Shown here: in pieces, positions 32,922 through 43,402 of the stretch
Layout: every line of letters begins with the position of its first letter
How positions within the stretch are numbered: position 1 is the first letter of the stretch
From: Bacteroidota bacterium
GTDB taxonomy: Bacteria > Bacteroidota > Bacteroidia > Bacteroidales > NBLH01
Assembly: GCA_025361565.1 (NCBI GenBank)
Contig: JANYKN010000116.1
Location: 62,001 to 126,000 of the forward strand
Length of the DNA: 64,000 nucleotides
Direction of reading: 5' to 3'
The notes under the pieces: model-generated
What the model was told of the DNA's origin: nothing
The model's database searches: none
The model's input: only the letters and a program-made list of their open reading frames with translations
Made by a program: the position numbers and the translations under genes

Positions 32922-35900
32922 CTAAAATCCTTTTTCAGCTTTATTGTTTAAAGGTAATCGAATGATTACTGTTGTACCTTTTCCTTCATTAGAGTCTAAT
33001 TCTATATTTCCATTATGCTCCTGTATTATATTATAGGTCATGGATAAACCCAATCCGATGCCTTTGCCAGGATCTTTGGTAGTAAAGAAAGGATCGAAAA
33101 TTTTTGGCATCAAGGTCTTTTTAATTCCGCAACCATTATCAGCAATTATAATATATAGCTTTTTCAAATCAATTTTTGTAGTAATTGAAATATTACCATT
33201 AGTTTCTATAGCCTGACAAGCATTTGCAAGAATGTTAAATATTGCCTGATGCAATTTACTTTCATTACAAATTAACCTGTAATTTTGTTTCGAATAATTT
33301 TTCAAGATTTCAATCCTGTTTTTAGTCTCACTTTGCAGCATAATCAAACAATTATCAATAATCGAGTGAATATCACACTCAGTCCTTGGGAGATCGTCGC
33401 GCTGACTGTAGTGGTTTAGGCTGGTCACAATTGCTGCAGCCCGACTTATTCCAATATGTATTCCATTAATTAAAGGAGATACCTCTTCAAAATGTTCCTG
33501 CAGATTATCGATAAAATAGTTTTCCAAACCTAAAATGCCGCCATTTATAAAGTTAAGGGGATTGTTAATTTCATGGGCAACTCCGGCAGCCAAAACCCCC
33601 AAAGATGCCATTTTCTCTGAAAGTACAAGTTGTTTTTGGGCTTGCTTTAAGTTGGTAACGGTTTTTGCTAATTCTTCCCTTTGAGCAATCAATTCTTCAT
33701 TCTGTTGTTTAATTGCTGCCTCCATTTCTATCAATCTGGTAATATCGCGTGAAATTCCAAATGTTCCAATAATTTTTCCACTTAAATCATATAAAGGCAG
33801 TTTGTTTGTTGATACGTATGTAACATGACCGTCTTTCCAGGTTTCTTTTTCAATCAGTTCAACAATTGGTATACCTGTACTTATAATTCTTTGTTCATCT
33901 TCAAATGCTGCGATTGCATGCTCTTCTGAAAAAAAATCAAAATCAGTTTTTCCTAAAATTCCAGATTTATCTTCCTTATTTAAATTGGCCTGCATCGATC
34001 TGCTCACTTTCAAGAAACGTGATTGTAAATCTTTGAAATAAATTGCATCAGGGATAGTATCCATCAAGGCATCAATCAACTTTTTTTCTTTTAGCAATTC
34101 CAGTTGAACTTGATGTAATTCTTTATTTTTAGTCTCAAGGGAATCCTGGGTTGTCTGCAATTCCTCAATATTTTGTTGTAGCTCTTCAGTTCGTTCTTTA
34201 ACAACCGATTCTAAATGATTTCTATAGGAATCAAGTTCGCGTTCAATTTTTTTCTTTTCTGTAATATTAATGGTTGAACTCAATATAACAGGCCTATCAT
34301 TTAACTGTATTAATTTGCTTGAGTAATAAATATCATGTTTATTTCCTAATTTATCAGTAATTGTTGTCTCAATGTTCTCAACCTTACCATTCGTAATAAT
34401 TTCATGATGAATATATTCTGCTACATTATCATCCAATCCCAGACCAATATCATTTGATTTTTTTCCAACTACTTCTTCTAATGTATAACCTGTCTCTTTT
34501 AAAAAAGTATTATTAACAATTAGGTAGCATCCGTCCATATCAGTTAAAACAATTGTATTAGGTGCCAATTCAATAAGGCTTTTAAAGAGTTCTTCACTTT
34601 GTGTTAAAGCATCTTGAGCCTTTTTGCGCATAGTAATATCACTAAAAAGAACCAGCAACTCGCCCTCAAAAAGACTTTGCCTGAATTCAATTGTTTTTAT
34701 TTCTCCATTTTTAGTAGTAACATCAAAGACAAGTGGAACGGTTGAAAGACCATCAACATGCAGTTTGCGACTGTCCTTGTTCCATTCTTCAATTACTCTT
34801 TTACGATATTCCGGATTGGGATGTGCCAAATGGAACCACGCATTGGAATTTGGAATATCATTTAAAGTATAACCAAAAATATTGGTAAAAGTTTGATTAA
34901 CATAATTTGCATTTCCATCAACATCAGAAAGCAAACAACCGACAGGAAGGGCTTCAAGCGCATTCTTGTATCTCATTGCACTTTTACGGGCATCAGTTTC
35001 AGCAATTTTACGTTTTGAAATATCTCGCATTGTATCCATAAAATAACATGGATTTCCTTCTAAATCTTTTAAAACTGTAACATTAAATTCAGCACTAAAA
35101 ATACTACCATCGAGGCGAAGCACTTCTGATTCAATATTGTCCATAAATCCCTGTTGCAAAATTTCAGGCATTTGGGTTTCAACAAACATGCGACTGCTCT
35201 CAGTTAACAGGTTAAACGCACTTGTTCCAAGTAGTTGCTCACTATTATTTGCCCCCACCATTTCTACTTTTCTCTGATTGATAAATAGAATAACCCCATT
35301 TAAGTCCATCAATGAAATACCATCTTTCGAAGTTTCTATTAATGTTTTATATTTTTCTTCACTTTTGCGAAGCAATGTTTCCATTTCTTTCCGCTCAGTT
35401 ATGTCTAATATGAATCCATCCAGAAAATCAACTTTACCATCAAAGCCAATAACACCCCTGCCTTTTTCATAGACCCAACGAATAGTACCATCTTTATGGT
35501 GTATTCTGTATTCCATTTCCCATGGATTCCCCAATTGGATTGCCTCTTGAACCAGTAATATATTATTTAAGTTATCGTCGTTTTTGATAATACTTTCGTA
35601 TGAACGTACTTTGTTGTTAATAAAATCAGAAGAAGGATAACCACTGAACTGTTCAATTTCGGAGCTCATATATAGCATAGTCCAATCATTGTCATTAAGG
35701 CAACGGTAGGTTATTCCTGGAATATTGGATACAAGAGACTGAAACTGATCACGGCTTTGTTTTAGTTCTTCTTCAGCCTGCCTTCGCTCCTTAATGTCCA
35801 TCATAGCCTGGTCTAGCGATCTTTTATTGATATTAAAAATGCTGTAGCCAACTAATCCAATAAATAGAATTGTGATACTTACATCGATAGTATAATCATT

Positions 35901-36452
35901 TAACGAATTTGCTGAAATATTAAGTTGTTTACCAACTATTCGTGAGAATATAAATAGCATGACTACGTTAAAAAATGTATAAAATAAGATTAGAAATTTA
36001 TTTTTGCTTACCAATAATGGTGACATTGCAAGTATACCTAAAATGAATACAATTGAATCCAAACGCGTTAAAGTATCGCCATTATCGATCCACAAAATCA
36101 GCCACACGCAAGTTAATGCAGATATTACAATCAAATGTGATGCTGCATGATAATATCCTTTTATTAACAGAACCAGATATAATAAAAAAAGCATCAATAG
36201 AATTATTTCTAAGAGAATTATAAAAATATTTAATCTATTATTTATGGGATTGGTTAATTGTAAAAAACTGGAGGATAATATAATAAAAAACATACTTGCT
36301 ATAACAAAAAAACACAAAAAATAAACGAACCTTACCTTTTGCCTGGTTGCGAAATCAGTTGTTTCATAATGTTTTAAAATCTTAGGTAAATCCCATTGCT
36401 TCTTAACCCTCTTATTGTTTTCTATTAATAGTTGTTTTTCTGTGTCATTCAT
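32922..36452 (-). CDS. membrane histidine kinase with 5 PAS domains
   Basis: 1176 residues. Residues 42-207 hold about six membrane helices with short loops, so the sensor is probably within the membrane. Then PAS domains at about 235-352, 367-482, 493-608, 621-733 and 793-907, with a coiled coil at 735-795. The dimerisation domain has His960 (GVLAAGVAHEINNPLNFING) and the ATPase follows (NESKLHQAIFNILANACQAI; NGCGI; DPFFTTKDPGKGIGLGL). The HEINNP type differs from the other kinases here. No receiver is attached. Its ATPase closely matches the orphan fragment at 23619. A 533-base gap separates it from the kinase series to its right. Confidence 0.92.
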   Translation of the reverse strand: MNDTEKQLLIENNKRVKKQWDLPKILKHYETTDFATRQKVRFVYFLCFFVIASMFFIILSSSFLQLTNPINNRLNIFIILLEIILLMLFLLYLVLLIKGYYHAASHLIVISALTCVWLILWIDNGDTLTRLDSIVFILGILAMSPLLVSKNKFLILFYTFFNVVMLFIFSRIVGKQLNISANSLNDYTIDVSITILFIGLVGYSIFNINKRSLDQAMMDIKERRQAEEELKQSRDQFQSLVSNIPGITYRCLNDNDWTMLYMSSEIEQFSGYPSSDFINNKVRSYESIIKNDDNLNNILLVQEAIQLGNPWEMEYRIHHKDGTIRWVYEKGRGVIGFDGKVDFLDGFILDITERKEMETLLRKSEEKYKTLIETSKDGISLMDLNGVILFINQRKVEMVGANNSEQLLGTSAFNLLTESSRMFVETQMPEILQQGFMDNIESEVLRLDGSIFSAEFNVTVLKDLEGNPCYFMDTMRDISKRKIAETDARKSAMRYKNALEALPVGCLLSDVDGNANYVNQTFTNIFGYTLNDIPNSNAWFHLAHPNPEYRKRVIEEWNKDSRKLHVDGLSTVPLVFDVTTKNGEIKTIEFRQSLFEGELLVLFSDITMRKKAQDALTQSEELFKSLIELAPNTIVLTDMDGCYLIVNNTFLKETGYTLEEVVGKKSNDIGLGLDDNVAEYIHHEIITNGKVENIETTITDKLGNKHDIYYSSKLIQLNDRPVILSSTINITEKKKIERELDSYRNHLESVVKERTEELQQNIEELQTTQDSLETKNKELHQVQLELLKEKKLIDALMDTIPDAIYFKDLQSRFLKVSRSMQANLNKEDKSGILGKTDFDFFSEEHAIAAFEDEQRIISTGIPIVELIEKETWKDGHVTYVSTNKLPLYDLSGKIIGTFGISRDITRLIEMEAAIKQQNEELIAQREELAKTVTNLKQAQKQLVLSEKMASLGVLAAGVAHEINNPLNFINGGILGLENYFIDNLQEHFEEVSPLINGIHIGISRAAAIVTSLNHYSQRDDLPRTECDIHSIIDNCLIMLQSETKNRIEILKNYSKQNYRLICNESKLHQAIFNILANACQAIETNGNISITTKIDLKKLYIIIADNGCGIKKTLMPKIFDPFFTTKDPGKGIGLGLSMTYNIIQEHNGNIELDSNEGKGTTVIIRLPLNNKAEKGF

Positions 36453-36985
36453 TACAACCGAATTTATAATTAAGAAACTGGTTTAAATTAGATATTTTTT
36501 TTTAAAGAAGACTAATAATCGTTGTCTTTATTGAAGTATAACAAATATTTAGTTCAACAATTAATTAAATCTGATTATAAGCAATATCATTCATTTCTAG
36601 TTATTTAACATACAACATACGAATAATATAATTCTAAATTATTTCGTTTGTACCTTTGATTGTTATTTTGGAGCAGTAATTTAATTATTTAGTCAAAATT
36701 TAAAAGTACTTCCAAAAGTATCTCTTTTCAATACAATCATCGTTTTAAAGCAATTTATGAATGATGTTATTAGGCAAAATAATGCATCTAATATAACAAA
36801 ATCAAAACTAAAAAGTACATTTTATTTGATTAACGGTATAGAACTATTTGCAACTCAAATTAGAAAATCAATTCAGATAAAATTAAAGCTTCCATTATCA
36901 TTTGATTTTCCGTTACAGAATACTTTAAATTTATAGTTCCAGCATGATGACATAATTTGATATATATCAATACTTTATATGTATT
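36453..36985. other. 533-base AT-rich gap between two kinase genes
   Basis: No open frame or recognisable remnant. It contains a perfect 14-bp palindrome, TTGATATATATCAA (36957-36970), 16 bases past the stop of the kinase to its right, too AT-rich to be a strong terminator. The rest is featureless. Confidence 0.5.
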
Positions 36986-39900
36986 TTAACAGGTTTTGTT
37001 ATCACATTTAGTTGGAATTGTAAATTTAAATTCAGTACCTTTTCCAACCTTGCTTTGTAACCAAATTTTGCCATCATGTTTCTCAACAAATTCTTTGCAA
37101 AGAACCAAACCTAATCCAGTTCCTTTTTCATTGTTTGTACCATTTGTAGTGTATATCTGGGAATAATCGAAAAGTTTTGAAAGATTTTCAGGTTCAATTC
37201 CCACTCCATTATCTTGAACTGAAATTTCAATGCCTGATGGCATCTTTACTGCATAAACATTAACCTGTCCACCGGAATTTGTAAATTTAATTGCATTAGA
37301 AATCAAATTACGCAAAACTGTACTCAGCATATTCAAATCGGCAAAAACAATAATTTCTTCATTTGAGGAATAGTTAATTGCAATTTTTTTGTTTTCGGCA
37401 TTCAATTTTAAACTTTTGATGATATCATTATAAACATTGATGAAATTCAATTGCTGAGGTTCAAACTTTATCTTTCCAGATTGCGTATGCGCCCACATTA
37501 AAATGGATTCCAATAAATTAAATGTGTTTTGCGCCGAACTGCTAATAATATTTATCTGATTTTCAATTTTATCAATATCATATTTGCGAATATTTTTGCA
37601 TAATAAATTCAAATATCCCAGGATGGAATTAAACGGACTCTTTAAATCATGTGCAAGAATTGAAACAAAACGGTCTTTATCTAGATTTAATTCCAACAAT
37701 TCACGATTTTTTTCTTTAAGTGCTATTTCCATATTTTTGCGCTCAATCACTTTCCAAACTGAATTCATTAAAAGTGTTAGGTGCAGAATATCTGCTTCGT
37801 TATAATCCGTTTCTTTATTGGCAACACCAGCTACAGCAACAATATTATAGTTCGAGAAAACAGGAACTGTTAAAAACTTATTAAGTGTTGCATGACCTTC
37901 TGGATATCCTTTTTTTAATTTATGTGGTGCATGAAAATCATTTAACATAATTGGTTTTCGTTGCCTGACTGCTTCACCCCAAACACCTGTGTTTTGGAGT
38001 TGATACGTCAGTCTAGAATCCAAAATCTTACAGTCTTTCATCACATCTTTTGACCATGAAAAAAGGGTGAAATCTTTGGTTTGTTCGTCATAAAAATAGA
38101 TGTATCCAATTTTACTTTTTGTAAGTTGAATTGATTTTTCGAGTGTTAAATCCAATATTTCATTAACAGAATCAATATCAAATTGAAAAATATCGACCAA
38201 ACTTCGCAACCTGGTTTCGTTTTGTTTTAATTCTTCTTCTGCCAGTTTTCGCTCACTAATATCTTGTACAGCACCAAAAACCCTTTTGCGGCCAGGAACC
38301 TCGTCATCAGGCATACACTCCATTTTGTTAATAATTGTATGTTCTTTGCCTTTTTTAGAAATAATCCTGAATTCCAATTGAATATTTTCGCCAATTTGAA
38401 TTTGGTTCAATTTTGATATTGCATCACTCCGATCTTCGGGATGAGCTGCAAAAAGCCAACATTTTTGTTGTTTTAATTCCTGTATTGTATAGCCTGTAAT
38501 TGAAAAAAATGCCTCTGTAATCCAATCAATTTCATATCCATCTATTCCATGGAAGCATGAATAAGAAAAATCGGAGCTTAGTCGTGAAATTGTTTTATAG
38601 CGGTTCTGTGATTGAGTAAGTTTCCATTCATTCTTTTTTCTACTCTGTATATTTCTTGAGATGCCAAGTAAATAATCAATTTTCCCTTTGTTATTCAACA
38701 CAAAAGTTGATACCATTTCAACCCAAATTAATGAGCCATCTTTACAAATTTGCTGCAATTCATTGATTTGTGTTTTTTCTGAATTATCTCCGGCATAAAA
38801 ATTTGAAATTCTTTTTGTTAATCCTTGCATCATAAAATCTGCATATTCAGCTCCAATCATATCCTCAATTCTTTTTTCAATAGCTTCTTCTGCTGAAAAG
38901 CCCGTTAAATGAATCATTGAAGGACTGATATAGGTGAATCTTTTAGATTCCATATCGAAAGTCCAAATAACATCTGTAGTGTTTTCGGCAATCAATCTGT
39001 ATTTTTGTTCATTCTCACTAAGTGCTTTTTCTGTCTGTTTTCTACTCGTAATATCAAAGAAAATTGTTACAAACCTGTCATTTAGGAATGGAGATGTAGA
39101 GATATAATAATACTTGTTGGTTAACGGGCTGAACATCTCGGAATATTCTGTTTCATTTTTTTCTTTGTGGTTTTTCCAAAAACAGTTAATCACTTCCTGC
39201 GATATACCATATAGTTTTGATGCTAAATTATTTAAAACTTGGGTGTTGCTCTGATTGGCTGTTAAATAAAAAGCCTTGTTCACTTCTAGAATGCGATAAT
39301 CCACCATTTCTCCATTTTCATCATACACTATTTCGTTTAAAGCAACTCCTTCGGTTATAGTGTCAAATAGCAGCCTGAACTTTTCTTCACTTTCTTTTAA
39401 TGCTTTTTCTACAAGCATACGTTCAGTAATATCTTTGATTACTCCATCATACCATTCGATTTGTCCATTTTCGCCGTGTTTTGGTATAGTGGTATCGCTT
39501 ACCCATTTTATTTTTCCATCTTTACAAATAATACGGTGCTCGATAGTATTTTGCAAATTTTTCCCTTTTAGAATTTCTGAAAACCTGTGAGCAATAAGAT
39601 TTCTTTCTTCCGGAACAACCATATTAATCCAAAGATAAGGATCTTGCTCAAATTCGAATGAAGTATATCCTGTAACAGGTAAACAACCCGAATTATGAAT
39701 GGTTTCAACCGCTTTACCATTTTCAACTTTTACTGTATATAGATAATCTGTAATACCTTCGGTAATCCTTTTATACCGTTCTTCACTCTCGATTAATTTT
39801 TGCTCAAAAATACCTTGTTCTATAATTCGGGTAACGGAATTTACGAAAGTCGTTATTAAAGAAATTTCAGCATCAGGCCATTTTCTTTCGAATTTACATT

Positions 39901-40123
39901 CATCCAGACCTATAAACCCCCAACATTTTTTTTCAATAAGTATAGGTATAACTAAAATGGAAAGTATGCCTTGCATCTGTAGCATTTCCTTTGCTTTGCA
40001 TGGCTTTAGTTCCCGAACTATTTGAATAAATGAATCACCATTGTTAATTATTTTCATAAAAACATCCATTTCTGCAAATGGGAATTGCTGGATGTCGCTT
40101 TTGTTCATTAGTGAATCCGACAA
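36986..40123 (-). CDS. histidine kinase, main part of a frameshifted gene (GAF, 4 PAS, GAF, HisKA, ATPase)
   Basis: 1045 residues in this frame, counted from a TTG at 40123 that is probably not a true start. Order: the last half of a GAF domain (1-105, with CWGFIGLDEC), PAS 112-235, 247-362, 373-497 and 506-627, GAF 638-797, HisKA with His825 (SILAHDLKSPFNSILGY), ATPase about 905-1040 (NLISNAIKFT, DNGVGI, GTGLGLVLC). The missing N terminus lies in frame 40150-40431; the frames join at an A8 run (40178-40185). With nine bases there the gene reads through as one protein of about 1150 residues. Its catalytic half is very like that of the kinase at 43403-46102. Confidence 0.85.
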   Translation of the reverse strand: MSDSLMNKSDIQQFPFAEMDVFMKIINNGDSFIQIVRELKPCKAKEMLQMQGILSILVIPILIEKKCWGFIGLDECKFERKWPDAEISLITTFVNSVTRIIEQGIFEQKLIESEERYKRITEGITDYLYTVKVENGKAVETIHNSGCLPVTGYTSFEFEQDPYLWINMVVPEERNLIAHRFSEILKGKNLQNTIEHRIICKDGKIKWVSDTTIPKHGENGQIEWYDGVIKDITERMLVEKALKESEEKFRLLFDTITEGVALNEIVYDENGEMVDYRILEVNKAFYLTANQSNTQVLNNLASKLYGISQEVINCFWKNHKEKNETEYSEMFSPLTNKYYYISTSPFLNDRFVTIFFDITSRKQTEKALSENEQKYRLIAENTTDVIWTFDMESKRFTYISPSMIHLTGFSAEEAIEKRIEDMIGAEYADFMMQGLTKRISNFYAGDNSEKTQINELQQICKDGSLIWVEMVSTFVLNNKGKIDYLLGISRNIQSRKKNEWKLTQSQNRYKTISRLSSDFSYSCFHGIDGYEIDWITEAFFSITGYTIQELKQQKCWLFAAHPEDRSDAISKLNQIQIGENIQLEFRIISKKGKEHTIINKMECMPDDEVPGRKRVFGAVQDISERKLAEEELKQNETRLRSLVDIFQFDIDSVNEILDLTLEKSIQLTKSKIGYIYFYDEQTKDFTLFSWSKDVMKDCKILDSRLTYQLQNTGVWGEAVRQRKPIMLNDFHAPHKLKKGYPEGHATLNKFLTVPVFSNYNIVAVAGVANKETDYNEADILHLTLLMNSVWKVIERKNMEIALKEKNRELLELNLDKDRFVSILAHDLKSPFNSILGYLNLLCKNIRKYDIDKIENQINIISSSAQNTFNLLESILMWAHTQSGKIKFEPQQLNFINVYNDIIKSLKLNAENKKIAINYSSNEEIIVFADLNMLSTVLRNLISNAIKFTNSGGQVNVYAVKMPSGIEISVQDNGVGIEPENLSKLFDYSQIYTTNGTNNEKGTGLGLVLCKEFVEKHDGKIWLQSKVGKGTEFKFTIPTKCDNKTC

Positions 40124-40149
40124 ATCTGAAATCCATTCTATTTTCGGGC

Positions 40150-40431
40150 TTATATTTGAATTAATATTGGAATTTTTAAAAAAAACGCACGATCTACTCC
40201 ACTTGCTTTTCCAATTATTGCCAATCCAATTTCGATTGCTTCATTCAAATTATTATTAACCAGGAGTAGTGATATTGCGTTATTTATTGCATGGACTAAA
40301 CTTTCAGTTGAATGAGGGGAAAAATCGTTTTTTGTTTTTTTTGCATAATTTCTATTAACTGCATCTACCTTTTGCTGCAATTCCAACAACTCTTGAATAA
40401 GTTGTTCTTTGGTTTTTAGCCGGTAATCCAT
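40150..40431 (-). CDS. N-terminal piece of the frameshifted kinase
   Basis: 93 residues starting MDYRLKTKEQLIQELLELQQ, the short coiled-coil N terminus shared with the kinase at 40526-43369 (KTKEELIQELEILQQK). It then enters the first half of a GAF domain (NEAIEIGLAIIGKASGVDRA) and is cut after AFFLKIPILIQI. If one base is added at the A8 run the frame continues AFFFKNSNINSNISPKIEW into the GAF half of the next frame. Alone it would be a useless fragment. The true gene start is the ATG at 40431. Confidence 0.75.
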   Translation of the reverse strand: MDYRLKTKEQLIQELLELQQKVDAVNRNYAKKTKNDFSPHSTESLVHAINNAISLLLVNNNLNEAIEIGLAIIGKASGVDRAFFLKIPILIQI

Positions 40432-40525
40432 TTAAATAGAATTTTCGAATTTCTAAAATACTACAATTTTCTTTCCATTATTGTATATTTTCAGTAAGAA
40501 TTAGGCTCTTTCTTAGCTTTAAATA

Positions 40526-43369
40526 TCAATTATCATTATTAACAATTTTCAAAGGTAAAGTAAATTTAAATTCACTTCCTTTTCCAACCTCACTGACAGC
40601 CGAAATTTCACCACCATGCTTTTCGATAAATTCTTTGCAGAGAACCAAACCCAAACCTGTTCCTTTTTCATTCGCTGTTCCAGCTGTTGAATAATCGGTT
40701 TCAAATTTGAATAATTTCTGAATGCTTTCAGGAGAAATCCCTACACCATTATCTGAAATTGCTATTTCAATAAAACCATTGTTTTCGATTGTGTAAATCA
40801 AAATTTTACCTCCTGTTTGTGTAAATTTAATAGCATTACCAATTAAATTGCGCAATATTGTCTTTAACATATTCATGTCAGCAAAAATCATTTTTTCATC
40901 TGTTGATAACAGATTTATTTCTATATTTTTTGCTTTTGAGATATTTTCTTGATTTTGTATTTCAAAAATAATCAGATTAGTCAAATTTATCAACTCCGGG
41001 TTAAAATCAAACTTACCGCGTTGCATTCGTGACCATTCCAAAAGATTTTCAAGTAATGTAAAAGACTGTTTTGATGTTTCATACAAAGCCGAAATAAATT
41101 TTAGCCGCTTTTCATCTTCATAATTTTGATAATTTGTCAACAACAATTCGCTCATTCCTAACAGATTACTAAACGGACTTCTTAAATCGTGCGATATTAT
41201 TGAAAAGAATTTATCTTTTGTAGAATTAAGTTCCTTAAGTTCTTCAACTTGTTGTTTGATTAATAATTCTGCATTTTTACGATCAGTAATATCTCTCACA
41301 AATGACTGGATAAGCTGTCTGCCTCCATGTGAAACAACTGTTGAACTTACATCCACTGTAATTTGTGATCCATTTTTATGGATATCTGTTGCTTCAAACC
41401 TTAAACGTCCTTTAATTTTTAACATTTCAATTCTTGCTGGCATATCCAGTGCATTTTGAGCAGACCCAAAGTCTGCTAAATTGCCTCCAATAAGTTCAGA
41501 CTTTTCGTAACCCAGCATTTTGCATACATTATCATTTACGTCAATAATATTTCCATCAAAATCATGTATGTAAATGGCATCGTTTGTGTTTTCAACAATC
41601 GTGCGGTAATGTTGTTCACTCTCTTTCAATGCATTTTCAGCGTGTTTGCGCCAGGATGTGTCACGAAATTCAGTAGCCCTAACTGTTCTGTTTTGATAAG
41701 TAATATTTTTTCCTCTTATTTGTAGTGGATATATGGAACCATCTTTTCTTACTCCTTCTGCTTCGTATGCCTTATCATAATCACTTACTATTTTGTCCAT
41801 TATAAAATCCCGCCAATCTGGAGCAATAAGGAGCAATCCATCCATCCCTATAAGCTCATCAAAAGTATATCCGGTTATTTCTGAAAGTCCGTGATTGCAA
41901 TCCATTATAAATCCTTTGTCGTGGATAGCAATTCCGCCAAAAGACGCATCATAAATGGCATGGAACCTTTCCTCACTAACTTTTAAAGAGTTTTCAGCTT
42001 TTTTTTGCCATGTTACATCCCTGATTAAACTTAAAATTTTATTATCATCGTAGGCCATTATTCTTGCCTCAAAATAATGTTTCTCATCAGGCATCAATAA
42101 AGGGTATTCATAAAATTGCATTTTTTTAGATGCTATGGCATTTTTAAAAATGGGCACAAAATCCTCTATGATTTTTCTCGGTAAAACATTTTCCATTTTT
42201 TGCCCAATAAAAACCTTTGGAGGTATACATCTTAAAGTATTTGGAGGTAAATAAAAGTCGAGATAAACACCATCTTCATTCTGAATAAAAATCATATCGG
42301 GCATTGCGTGTAAAAGGGCCAAAGATTTTGCTTCACTTAGCTTCAGCATGGTCTCAGTTTGTTTTCGCCCCGAAATGTCATGATAATTACCTAGAACACC
42401 TTTAATATCAGAATCGTGCAAAAGGTTAACCAAAGTAATTTCTATCCATTTGTAGCTTCCATCTTTGCATCGGTATCTGCATTCTGTAGTTCCTGTGGCA
42501 TTTAGTTTACCCATGAGTTCAATCACAAATTTTTGTGCATTTGCGAGATCTTCCGGATGTACATTTTCAAAAGTGCTTTTTCCGATAAGCTCCTCCTGGT
42601 TCCAGCCAAACCATTTCTCAATACTTGGGCTTTTATACCTATTGGTTCCATCCTGATTGATTATTACAATTACATCGCCAATATTTGCAATCATTTTGAT
42701 ATGCCTTGCTTCGCTAAGCCGTAAGGAATTTGTTACTTTATTCCTGTCTAAAAACATTCCTAACTGGTGGGCATATAATTCAATGAATTTATTATTTTTA
42801 AGTGTTTCCCCTGTATTAAAAAGTAAAGTAAAATCACCAATTACTTTGTCATTTTTAACTATTTTCGCGATAAAAACTTTTCCGATATTGAAAGTTTTTT
42901 CAATGATTTGAATTATACTTTTAGGAATTGTATCTGCAGTTAAATCATGTAAATGATCAAATTCGGTTATGGTTTGATTTTTTATTTTTTCGGCACGTTG
43001 TGTGTCATTTCTCCATTTTTTATCTATCACATCAAACCCAAGAATAGCCAATCCTTTTTTTATATTTTCTTTAATCCCTGCAATGGCATTTGTTGTATAA
43101 TCAATTCCATTTTCATCAAAAATATTAAATGACGCATAAGTAGCACCTGAAATATCAAGGATGTTTTGCAAAATTTTCTCATAATCAGGTTTATAATCAG
43201 TAAATTGAATAAACTCTTCAGATGCATTGATAAGCTTTTCTAAAATCGTCTTTTCATTTTCTATGATTTCAGGTTCTTTTTTTAATTCAGTTTTTAAAGA
43301 TTCATACTTTTGTTGTAATATCTCCAATTCCTGTATGAGCTCTTCCTTGGTTTTATCCTGCGTATTCAT
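40526..43369 (-). CDS. histidine kinase with GAF and 4 PAS domains
   Basis: 947 residues, no membrane segment. A coiled-coil start (KTKEELIQELEILQQK) is followed by GAF 45-210, PAS 220-338, 345-458, 463-575 and 585-697, HisKA with His727 (SIISHDLRSPFSNLLGM) and an ATPase to the C terminus (NLIGNAIKFTQTGGKI, DNGVGI, GTGLGLVLCKEF). The first PAS (DGTNRYKSPSIEKWFGW, ENVHPEDL) is almost a twin of the second PAS of the kinase at 46228-49308. It is 33 bases downstream of the kinase at 43403-46102 and 94 bases upstream of the next, so the three are probably one transcript. No receiver is attached. Confidence 0.92.
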   Translation of the reverse strand: MNTQDKTKEELIQELEILQQKYESLKTELKKEPEIIENEKTILEKLINASEEFIQFTDYKPDYEKILQNILDISGATYASFNIFDENGIDYTTNAIAGIKENIKKGLAILGFDVIDKKWRNDTQRAEKIKNQTITEFDHLHDLTADTIPKSIIQIIEKTFNIGKVFIAKIVKNDKVIGDFTLLFNTGETLKNNKFIELYAHQLGMFLDRNKVTNSLRLSEARHIKMIANIGDVIVIINQDGTNRYKSPSIEKWFGWNQEELIGKSTFENVHPEDLANAQKFVIELMGKLNATGTTECRYRCKDGSYKWIEITLVNLLHDSDIKGVLGNYHDISGRKQTETMLKLSEAKSLALLHAMPDMIFIQNEDGVYLDFYLPPNTLRCIPPKVFIGQKMENVLPRKIIEDFVPIFKNAIASKKMQFYEYPLLMPDEKHYFEARIMAYDDNKILSLIRDVTWQKKAENSLKVSEERFHAIYDASFGGIAIHDKGFIMDCNHGLSEITGYTFDELIGMDGLLLIAPDWRDFIMDKIVSDYDKAYEAEGVRKDGSIYPLQIRGKNITYQNRTVRATEFRDTSWRKHAENALKESEQHYRTIVENTNDAIYIHDFDGNIIDVNDNVCKMLGYEKSELIGGNLADFGSAQNALDMPARIEMLKIKGRLRFEATDIHKNGSQITVDVSSTVVSHGGRQLIQSFVRDITDRKNAELLIKQQVEELKELNSTKDKFFSIISHDLRSPFSNLLGMSELLLTNYQNYEDEKRLKFISALYETSKQSFTLLENLLEWSRMQRGKFDFNPELINLTNLIIFEIQNQENISKAKNIEINLLSTDEKMIFADMNMLKTILRNLIGNAIKFTQTGGKILIYTIENNGFIEIAISDNGVGISPESIQKLFKFETDYSTAGTANEKGTGLGLVLCKEFIEKHGGEISAVSEVGKGSEFKFTLPLKIVNNDN

Positions 43370-43402
43370 GATTTTTGAGATGTGAATTATAAATTAATAT
43401 CT

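Noticed and set aside
40178-40185. Programmed ribosomal frameshift in the kinase
   Set aside because: No downstream stem-loop or stimulator is evident. A plain length change in a homopolymer is simpler, although it cannot be excluded from sequence.
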